A stretch of DNA of 64,000 nucleotides from Coriolopsis trogii (lineage: Eukaryota; Basidiomycota; Agaricomycetes; Polyporales; Polyporaceae), in the NCBI GenBank assembly GCA_020543525.1, contig JAHYIO010000001.1, positions 1,302,001 through 1,366,000 on the forward strand, written 5' to 3'. Every line of letters starts with the position of its first letter. Positions within the stretch are counted from its first letter, which is position 1. The position numbers and the translations under genes are program-made. Below the pieces are notes generated by a model. That model worked only from the letters and a program-made list of their open reading frames with translations. It ran no database searches and was not told the origin of the DNA. Positions 56,501 to 64,000 of this stretch are shown here, piece by piece.

Positions 56501-56850
56501 GAGGGCTCGAGTTCGTCAACACTCACGTTGAGGAGGATATGGAGGCGGCAGGTCTCCAGTGATGGCGTCTGCGATTCCCTGCAGCCACGCCTGCGCTTGG
56601 CCCAGGCTACGGAACTTCTTATACTTGACCCCTGGCATTCGGTTCACCTAGCAGTCAACCATGAACGGACACTCCCGGCCGCTCCATATGCAAGCAGAAC
56701 CCACTTTGACTTTCGTCTTTTTGCAGATAAAGGTTGAGTACACACGAGGGGACGCGGAGAAGTAGTGATAGCAGGGCGCACCTCCTCCCATGTCAGGTAT
56801 ATCTGGGTCCCTTCACGGCCGTTGTATACTGCATAGTACTTCTCTGCCAT
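53501..56850 (-). CDS. PIF1: PIF1-family DNA helicase with N-terminal RNase H1-like hybrid-binding domain
   Basis: This is a 5'-3' superfamily 1B helicase. Exon 1 (56782-56850) encodes [19 protein letters not shown] and TWEE. A predicted 12-nt micro-exon (56705-56716) adds TKVK, and exon 3 (56527-56647) gives [20 protein letters not shown]. Together they form an RNase H1/viroplasmin-type hybrid-binding domain. A disordered part has two copies of DSDIEIL(D/E)GPPP and a Gln run. The helicase core has Walker [12 protein letters not shown] (about 55700-55730), [10 protein letters not shown], Walker [35 protein letters not shown], and the late motifs [20 protein letters not shown] and [17 protein letters not shown]. 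The tail ends [16 protein letters not shown]1 enzymes act on telomeres, G-quadruplexes and mitochondrial DNA; the extra domain suggests RNA-DNA hybrid targets. Exon 4 is 55346-56461; later introns were placed by eye. Confidence 0.9.
56046..56063 (+). repeat. (CTG)6 trinucleotide run
   Basis: Six CTG units on the plus strand encode six glutamines (QQQQQQ) in the disordered N-terminal part of the PIF1 protein on the minus strand. Confidence 0.85.
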
Positions 56851-57364
56851 CGTACGTGCAGGTACTCTCTAATGTGCCCGGAACACCCACTGAGTGGCAG
56901 GAACAGACACGAGGACGAAGGTTGCGGTCAAGCAAGACAAACAGTTCCATGCCACATCCGGAACGCGGCTATTAGGACGCGTCGTGCGCCGTCACGTGTC
57001 CGTAACGCGTGTGTGGCACAATAGCACACTCTCAGTGTCTGCGACGATCATACAGAATGGTCATAACGAGGTCGTGGATTGCAGAGAGTAAACTATTTTG
57101 CGACGTTTTCTATGCGTACAATTGTCAGAAGACCCTATCCCGCGTCCAACGTCCGATCCCAGATGTCAAGGATGAGCCGGGCCAACGAATACTATGTGCA
57201 ACTTTCCCAGGTATAATGATAACTGACAACGAGTGATGACGGAGAGGTGAGGAGACCACAAAGGGCACCGGACAGGGGCCCAACAACATCGGGAGCGATA
57301 CAACACCTTGAGAATATCCACACAAAGGTCGGGGAAGGACCCGACGTCACAGCGTCCAAGGCGT
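56851..57364. other. Intergenic: PIF1 promoter and Nudix 3' flank
   Basis: About 510 nt between two minus-strand genes; no gene seen. The part next to 56850 is the likely PIF1 promoter. Confidence 0.4.
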
Positions 57365-58998
57365 TCACCGCTTGAACAACAACCAACCGCCCAGGAACAG
57401 TCCCATGAGGACCCAAATAGCACGCACGACGATCACAACCACCAGTGCTTTACGCACAGCGGCATAAAACGTCGTCAAAGCGGACCCAGTCCAGTTGATC
57501 CTGCACAGGAGACATGAGCATAGATCCCAAACGCGCAAATTTCACAAACACACACCTCCTGTCGTTCGTCCCTCCAGCCCGCACACTCGCTTCCCAGCCC
57601 CTGATGACCGCCCGATACCTCTTCCCAAACACCCAAATCCAAAAGTTCACGTCCGGATAGCCAAACCGCGGGAACACACTCGCCAAGCTGGGTGCCATTA
57701 CAGGAACCCTCAACAGTTCCGCCTCCGCATCAGGAGGCAAGAGGAGAGCACCAGCGCCACCCCGTCGCGCTTCTGGCGGCGCCATATGCGCAAGCAAATC
57801 CAGCGTCATCCCAAGCGACAGACCCCACAACTTGAGCGTCTCGTCCGACGCATGCCTGGGGCGAAGCTGGAACGACCGCTGCCTCTTCATGGCTGATGGC
57901 GTTGACCCTGCAGACTCGACCTGTGCGCGCTTCACGTCCATCGCTTTCTCGTCTGCAACATCGGCAAACGCTGAGGGGTAAGGAGAGGAGGGGACAAGGA
58001 TCGCAGGGAACTTCATGCTGCCGACAAGCAGGCGCACGAGCACACGCAAGATGGTCGAATGCCGTGGGGCCAGTCTCGAGGACGCGTCTACAGAGACAGA
58101 TGACCACCGCGGCCCATCGCCGACTGGTCGGGGCAGAAGCGCAGCGAGGGGCACCCAGTGGAGGGTCGTACCAGGTGACGGGTCAACGGGCGTCGTCTGC
58201 GGCGTCAACTGCAAGAAGACAAACGGCGAAAGAATCATGAGGAGGCGTTTCCCCAGCGAAGTCGTGATTTCGCGGTCATCGAGCTGTCCAATAGGCGTAT
58301 ACGACGATTCCGCGAGGTCGAGCCCTATTTCTTCCCATGTCTGGCGCATAGCTGCAAGGGAGATATTTTTGTTCAGCAACCCGCGTTCCGCCGTACACCA
58401 TACACGCGCAGATACGAGTATGCCGTCATAGATAGTGTCAGACCAGGCAGAGAGCGTACTCACCGGTATAGAGACCACCCTCATCGCCGTCCTCTGTCTT
58501 CCCGCCTGGGAACGCGACATGCGCTTCGCGCGTGCTGGGACCGCTGCCGCTCATGCGGCCTCCGTCGGTCGCCGAATCGGGCTTGTCTCGGCGAAGGAAG
58601 AGAATTTCGGGGCGCGCCCCAGGGGCGTTCACCCAGTCCAGCTGGAAGAACTCTGTCAAGGACGGCGCAGGGACGTTGGCGGGCGATCCCGCCTCGGGCG
58701 AGGGTTGTTTAGGGAGGACATAGGAGGGCGGAGGGGCGACCCGGATGATGATTGCGACTGCCGCGCGACGCGGTTCTGTACGAACGATAAACTAAGAAGT
58801 TGGAGGACGAACGGACCAGTAGGACATACGTGTGGCCGGAGAGGCAATTATCCTAGGCGGTGTCGAACGAATGCGGTGGAGGGCACGAGATAGCAAGGGC
58901 ACAACAGCGCTTGGCTCTAGAGAAATAGCGTGGTCAATGAGCACACCACCGTGTACAGCATGGAGGACGACGAAGAACGAACCCTTGTTTGCGGCCAT
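57365..58998 (-). CDS. Membrane-anchored Nudix hydrolase, CoA-diphosphatase-like
   Basis: This predicted 470-aa protein comes from complement(join(57365..57500, 57556..58351, 58464..58775, 58830..58998)), with all phases closing. The start is MAANKGSFFVVLHAVHGGVL. LFLRRDKPD and HVAFPGGKTEDGDEGG lead into the Nudix box, completed across an intron as LYTAMRQTWEEIGLDL. It aligns without gaps to the FPGGK...ALRETREELGL box of NUDT7/8 and Pcd1, which hydrolyse CoA and its esters. The first Glu of RExxEE is Gln here (RQTWEE), while the two later Glu remain. The region after the domain is long, and the C-terminus has hydrophobic stretches LVVVIVVRAIWVLMGLFLGG and WLLFKR, seen only if the GTGTGT donor at 57555 is spliced. 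The unspliced frame would end CRCA instead. Location in peroxisome or other membrane is unknown. Confidence 0.83.
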
Positions 58999-59448
58999 CG
59001 TGGTGGTGGTGTGTGGGGAAGGAGGGGATGGAGAGGAGCGTTCCCCACAGAGGTGAGATCGCTCGTTGTTCCTCGGCCTCGGCAGCGCTGCGAACGAACC
59101 CGAACTTGAATTTCTCGTCCATTTCGTTGGGGATCTGACGTAGCGCTCGAGACCAGGCCCCTAACCCCGCGGCACATCCCCAACAGGACCATACATGGCA
59201 GCTCCTGCTTTTTGACATCGACCAGCCTCTTCAACTATCAGTGGGTGCCGCACAGATGCTGACCGCTGCTCGACAGTTCCTGTCAAGTATTGTACCTGAT
59301 ATCCGACATGTATATATCCAGGTCCTACGTCCCACTATACTCGTAAATAGTACACTATACCGTCCGTCCAGTATTCCTCCTATGCATGTCCAAACCCACC
59401 TCGAGACACGATATAACATAAACACATCCAGGTATCAAACAAACGCAA
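58999..59448. other. Intergenic: Nudix promoter and RTA1 3' flank
   Basis: About 450 nt between two minus-strand genes without coding signal. The part near 58999 is the probable promoter of the Nudix gene. Confidence 0.4.
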
Positions 59449-61122
59449 TCACGCCTTCGCCGCCTCCTCGCTCCCGCTGCACCTAGGCTCTTCCTTCGGG
59501 GCAGCGAGCGCGCGGTCGTGGCCGTCCGTCGCGTCCGTCACGACTCCAAGCCTGTCGATCTCGGGCAGCATCCGCGCCGGCCAGAACGGCACGTACACGA
59601 CGATCGCGACGAACAGCGGGAGCGAGTCGAGCGCGTAGAAGAACGCCTCCGTCGTCGCGAGGTGTCCGTGGTAGCCCTGCGAGAGCTCCGTCACGCGATA
59701 CACACACCGGATCTGCAGCACAGAAAAGGGCGCAAATGACCGGGGTTGAGTGGTCGAGAACGGAGAAGAGACGAGAGAGCGGACGCACAACGATGCCGAT
59801 CGAGCTGACGATGAGCGCGTACGAGAGCGAACGCCAGTCCTGGTGCCACGCCCTCCCCGCGTCCATCCTCCAAATGTGCGGGTCCATCGTCTTCACGCGG
59901 AACATGAACCGGAGCGCGACCGCAATAAAGATAGCAAACGACGCCAATTGCAGCACGAGTCCGGCCAAGAAAATCTGCATAGGAGCACATCAGCACTGGA
60001 ATGGTACCATGTGACAGGAAAACACACATGCTCTCCCGTCTTCGACAGGCTCTGGTTCTTCGAGATGGAGAGAATAGCCCCGCAGGCCTAAGATAGCCAG
60101 TGTGAGTCAGTCTCCTACACGGGCTATTCATGGATTGGGCGTGACGTACCTGGACGAGGAACGTGCTGATGTCAGACACGACGAACACGACGGTGATGCG
60201 TTGCGGGGGTATGAGGAGGTGCTTGTTCGACTTGATGTACCGCGCGAGGCGTCCCAAGAGCATATACTCGGACGCGATGAACGCGCATGGCTGCAATTGT
60301 CTCCGTCAGCCTCACTTTCGGACAGACAGGGTGGGAGCACGTACCGACAAGACGATGAAGAGATAGTACGCGATATATTTGCCCTGACTGTCAGGATCCG
60401 AGTGCAGGCCGAACCGCACACCGAACCCAACAGCCCATGCTAGAGGTGTCCATGAAACATGGTGAGCACATCGCGGCAATCGAACACTTGGATAGACTCA
60501 CTGAACTCTCCGATCACCATTGACAGCATACACCGCCCACCATACTTCCACAGCATCCATGAGTGTGTGAGCGCAACAGCGAGTACTAGAGCTGCAGGAA
60601 CATCATGGTCAGCAAATTCGTCCCAGAATATCCTGCACCAAAATCACGCATGTACGCGGGCTCGGAGACGTCAACGCGAACCACCGCAGCATTGCCGCAT
60701 GACGGAAACCAAGCTTCGCGGCCATCCACGCGCACGCTTCCCACTTCACTTTCCACCGCTTCCTCTTCCCATGCTCCCTGCTTCCATTCTGCCCCATCTG
60801 CAGAAGCACCCCTTCCCGATGCCAAAGACGAGAAAGGCAGGCGTAGTGTACGGCGCCCTCCCTACACCTCCCAGCGAAAGAAAATAATACAAAAACGAGG
60901 AGAGAACGACTCACAGATGGCGATCGCGGTGAGGGTGTTGCTGGAGATGTATCGCAGCGGGTTGAACGGGTCGTTCTTGGGGTCTGTGAACACCCACGGC
61001 ACGGGCATGTACGCGCCCTCGACGGGCGCGACGAACGCGGCGAGGAGCGTGAGCGCGGCGCAGAGCCACGAGCGCGCTGTCAGCGCGAGGGGCGATGGGG
61101 TAGATATGGATCGCGAGGTCAT
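59449..61122 (-). CDS. RTA1-like seven-transmembrane protein
   Basis: This fungal RTA1-family membrane protein is linked in yeast to lipid translocation and resistance to 7-aminocholesterol. It starts MTSRSISTPSPLALTARSWL and contains a first hydrophobic stretch that may be a signal peptide (CAALTLLAAFVAPVEG). The family blocks are visible in order: DPFNPLRYISSNTLTAIA, VLAVALTHSWMLWKYGG, CAFIASEYMLLGRLARYI, FVVSDISTFLVQACGAIL, LVLQLASFAIFIAVALRF and RCVYRVTELSQGYHGHLA followed by TEAFFYALDSLPLFVAI. The last block is the RTA1 signature. Exon 1 is 60915-61122; about six introns follow. The cytoplasmic tail ends SGSEEAAKA. The transported substrate is unknown. Confidence 0.88.
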
Positions 61123-61963
61123 CGCGAAAGCTAGGTGTACGTTGCAAGCACGAGCAAGCAAGCCGGGGGGGACCTAGCAGGTATTGAGGCGTGGAGCAAC
61201 GCGCGCGAGCTCGTCACTGAGGATGGGAGGAGAGAAGCCGGAATTTAGAGAGAGTCAGATAGAAAGAAAGAGGGAGACTGGAGTGGGTGAGATGAATGGG
61301 CCGGATTGAAATGGTGCTTGGCCCATTGTCGCATTTGGGAGCTGATCAAGACTTGTGCATGGATGCCGAGAGCCAACCGCCGCCAGCCAGAGGCAGTCTC
61401 TGCCAACGCCATGTCCGAGCCCCCCGGGCCCCCGCGTGGGCTGCATGCGCGCACCAGTCGCAGGACCTACGTCAGGCACGAATCAGCCCCGATCTGGTCC
61501 CTCTGCTCCGTGCACAGTGCAGTCCATCGCGTCAAACAGCTGCTAGCGGGCGACATAGGGCGGCGACGACGCGTAGTCCACAATCTTCGAGCTGCTGAGC
61601 GACCACCGACGACGTTGGCAACCGCCCGAACGTACGCACAGGATGGTCGGTTGCAGGATGCGAGAAGGGCAGGAGAAATGTGCGCGGCGCTCGTGCTGGC
61701 GGTTAACTCGAGGCGTCCAAGATTCACGGGGATCTCGGGAGCCAGATCTCCTCAGTGAGGTCAGCGTGTTTGTCCAATTCACCCGTCCAGGTGCCAGCGA
61801 GTCAGACAAAGTCCTCGTCCACGAAACTCACAATCACGCATCGGTAGTATGTCGAAGTCTGTCGAGAGACTCGATTTTGCGAGCGCAGAAAATTACACAC
61901 AACATGACGCGAAGCAGTAACAACACCCCCAGCATGGCATGAAGCAGCCCAAGCTCACTCTCT
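61123..61963. other. Intergenic: RTA1 promoter and PRP19 3' flank
   Basis: About 840 nt with no supported gene. Frames at 61296-61758 (+) are Arg/Cys/Pro-rich, lack motifs and have shadows on the other strand. Confidence 0.4.
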
Positions 61964-63609
61964 TCACGCCTCCGCCGCCGCGCCCCAGATCCTGACCTCC
62001 CGCCCCGTCACTCCCCAGATCTCCTTACCCCCCGCCCCAAACACAACGTCCGACACCTCCCCGCCCTCCTCGAACCGGACCAGCTCCTCCCAGCTCTTGT
62101 GCGCAAACACCCGCAAGCCCTCGCTGCCTGCGACCCCGAGGAAGTTCGCGCTGTAGTCGTACGCGACCTTGTTCACCTTGAACGCGTCCCCCAGCGCGAT
62201 CGACTTTGCAATCTTCGGCTTCCGCAGGTCCCACACCGCCACCGACGATAGCGAGTCCGGCGCGAGCAGGTGGTACCCGTTCTCCGAGAACGACAGCGTG
62301 TTCACCGTGAACGGTGCGGATCCTTCGGGCGTGAGCGACGCCGCGAGCGCCCCAGTCCGGACGTCAAACACTTGGATCCCTCCGCCGGGGGTGCCGACCG
62401 CGACGAGCGTGCCGTCTGGGTGGACGTCGAGGGACGTGTACGGGTCCTCGAACTCTGGCGACCTGTACACTTGCGCAAAGTTCGTCAGGTCGTGCAACGA
62501 CCATGTACGGTCGGCCGAGCTGAGCGCCATGAGAGTCTTGGTCGGGTGCACGACCAAGCCGGTGAGCTCGCCTTTGTGCGTCCGGATCGTCGCCTTGGGT
62601 ATGTACTCGCCAGAGGCCGAGTCGTGGGCCCATGCTTTTGCAATCTTGTCGGCGCTTGCAGACAGAATAAGCGTCGCGTCGCCGTCCCGCTCGCGCAGTG
62701 CGACGTGAGTGACCTTCTTCGTGTGACCCTTGAGTGTGGCGAGCACCTTGTCCGTGCTCCTGTCATACAGCTGCACAATCTTGTCGTTACCACCGGTGAG
62801 GAATTGGGACGGGTTCGCAGTCGAGACGGCTAGGGACGTGATACCAGCGGGGGATGGGGAGTGCAGGGAAGGGATGGTGTGTTTGGGAGCATAGGCTTTG
62901 ACGTCCGCCGCCGTGGCATACCCCTCGGGAGCCTTGCGCTTCTTGCGCGAAGCAGAAAGTCTCTGGTGAGTCTCGTCAATCTGCTTGAGCACGTCACCAG
63001 GCAAGCCACCAGCATCCTGCGCAGCCTCTCCCATCTCCACATCTCCAGCAGCGGTCGGGGCCTCCACATTCATAGTAGCTGCGACACTGCTCAGCGCCCT
63101 GTAGGTTTTGTGGTCAGAATACGATATCCCACGAGACAGGTCATAAAGGACGTACTCCCGAGCAGCGTCACGCTCCTTGATGAGACGCGCTACAACGCGT
63201 TGCGCCGCGTCTTGCGCATACAGCGCATAACTCAGCTCTTGACGGAGGGAGTTGTACTGCTGCCTGAGCGCGAACGTCTCAAGCATGGCAGCATCCCACT
63301 CGTTTTGGAGAGTCTGTAAGAGGGCAGGAATGGAGCTAGCATTTGACGGCCGCGGAGGAGCCGCTTTTGGGTCTGAAAACGCGCAGGAGACACAAATGTG
63401 AATAGTTCAAGTCGAACTGAATAACTAGGGGACATACTGGCTTTCACCGTCACAAGGTCCGCCTCCTCCAGCTTGTCTCCCGTAATTGGGTCGGTGCCAT
63501 TCTCGTTGATGTATTTAAGGATGAGTCTGCGCTCGTACACATGGCCGGACTTGGTGGACACAACCGGGTCCTGGGGCGGTTCACCAGAAATGGAGCAGAA
63601 GAAAGACAT
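61964..63609 (-). CDS. PRP19: Prp19, U-box E3 ligase and spliceosome activator
   Basis: Prp19 is the tetrameric ubiquitin ligase core of the NineTeen complex that activates the spliceosome. The CDS is complement(join(61964..63098, 63156..63372, 63438..63609)), 507 aa, matching the usual length of about 500. The U-box spans residues 1-57: MSFFCSISGEPPQDPVVSTK, SGHVYERRLILKYINENG and TDPITGDKLEEADLV. Next comes the Prp19 coiled-coil region (TLQNEWDAAMLETFALRQQY and ALYAQDAAQRVVARLIKERD). WD40 repeats fill the C-terminal half: TANPSQFLTGGNDKIVQLYD, VLATLKGHTKKVTHVAL, TIRTHKGELTGLVVHP and SYALDVHP-like copies, ending VRIWGAAAEA. The 57-nt second intron is a multiple of three with no stop, so the unspliced frame also stays open; splicing restores RDAAREALSSVAATMN. 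Confidence 0.95.
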
Positions 63610-63823
63610 CGCGGACTCAGACTCGGACGCGGCGGAAGGGAGGAGAGGGTCGAGATGAACCACTCAAGCTGTCTGGCGCTCGTCCACGCCACCGCGCAGA
63701 TTGAGGGCGACGTGTTTGCGCCTGTTGGCCCCAGCGCCTTCCCCGCGCCCAAAGCGTGCACGAGCTCGGCCGCGCGGAGGACCTTGAGTGCGCACGCACT
63801 GCTGCTCTTCTCTGCTCACCACC
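63610..63823. promoter_or_regulatory. Short divergent promoter, PRP19 / SGT2
   Basis: Only 214 nt separate the start codons of the two divergent housekeeping genes, so the promoter must be shared or overlapping. No TATA box is seen. Confidence 0.55.
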
Positions 63824-64000
63824 ATGTCCAACAAACAGCGCCTCGTTCTCTCCATCATCGACTTTCTCAACCAGTCCATCGAGGATGGCACCGTCAAGCA
63901 GGACGACAAGGAGAGCTTGGAGGTAGCCAGTGCGTTTCGCGTCCCCCCTCCGGAGCGCGCATCTTCTCGAGCATTGCGTTCGCTAACCTCTCTCTTCCCG
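63824..64000 (+). CDS. SGT2: Sgt2, TPR co-chaperone for tail-anchored proteins (5' end only)
   Basis: Only exon 1 (63824-63929) and part of intron 1 are inside the window. It encodes MSNKQRLVLSIIDFLNQSIE and DGTVKQDDKESLEVA, the N-terminal dimerisation domain of the SGTA/Sgt2 family, which binds Get4/Get5 and hands tail-anchored proteins to Get3. The donor GTGCGT follows in phase 1. TPR and glutamine-rich parts lie beyond the right edge. Confidence 0.85.
   Translation, partial: MSNKQRLVLSIIDFLNQSIEDGTVKQDDKESLEVASAFRVPPPERASSRALRSLTSLFP

Noticed and set aside
61296..61758. Two overlapping plus-strand frames (100 and 150 codons)
   Set aside because: They overlap in different frames, are Arg/Pro/Cys-rich and have no motif; they lie in the RTA1 promoter and PRP19 3' flank.

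Overview
The window looks like nuclear DNA of a filamentous basidiomycete, most likely an Agaricomycete. Genes are dense and GC-rich, and broken by many GT-AG introns of about 50-70 nt with CTNAY-like branch sites. The protein set is eukaryotic: a TFIIIC subunit, Prp19, Npl4, Cox19, a Rieske protein, an SR-protein kinase and a PIF1 helicase. The lineage is also suggested by a member of a protein family that I associate with Agaricomycetes. A wood-decay or polypore relative is plausible because there is a secreted GH43 enzyme, but the order cannot be fixed from sequence alone. Exon structures were built by hand from splice sites, reading phase and family conservation. Where a full exon list is given, the phases close.

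Layout. 1-6.1 kb (minus strand): 5' part of the TFIIIC B-block-binding subunit (runs off the left edge), a PRELI/UPS lipid-transfer protein, and a peroxisomal ABCD half-transporter. 6.5-15.5 kb: an RS-repeat protein with a C-terminal membrane segment (+), a secreted GH43 hydrolase (-), the LAS1 rRNA-processing nuclease (+), and a single-span membrane protein of unknown function (-). 16.2-18.4 kb: a protein of unknown function whose last exons encode a double-stranded-RNA-binding domain (+). 18.4-25.3 kb: gene-poor, holding only a UbiA-type prenyltransferase (-). 25.3-29.5 kb: a 3'-5' exonuclease (-) divergent from NPL4 (+). 30.4-36.7 kb (+): a Cys3/MetR-type bZIP factor, COX19, a glycerophosphodiester phosphodiesterase, and the Rieske subunit of complex III. 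37.3-44.5 kb (-): an RRM/zinc-knuckle SR-like protein followed upstream by an SR-protein kinase. 46.8-53 kb (+): an OSR1/Fray-like STE20 kinase and an F-BAR/RhoGAP protein. 53.5-63.6 kb (-): a PIF1 helicase with an RNase-H1-type hybrid-binding domain, a membrane-anchored Nudix hydrolase, an RTA1-like 7-TM protein, and PRP19. 63.8 kb to the edge (+): the first exon of SGT2.

This is mostly a set of independent housekeeping genes rather than a cluster. Three themes recur: RNA handling and splicing (LAS1, SR-like protein, SRPK, PRP19, dsRBD protein, PIF1 with hybrid-binding domain, exonuclease), mitochondrial function (PRELI/UPS, COX19, Rieske) and lipid or membrane metabolism (ABCD, UbiA, GDPD, RTA1). 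The most unusual items are the dsRBD appended to a fungus-specific family, the hybrid-binding-domain/PIF1 fusion with a predicted 12-nt micro-exon, the Nudix enzyme with a C-terminal membrane anchor and an altered Nudix box, and a perfect TFIIIC B-box inside the first intron of the gene for the B-box-binding subunit itself. I see no CRISPR, rRNA, intact tRNA or recognisable intact transposon.
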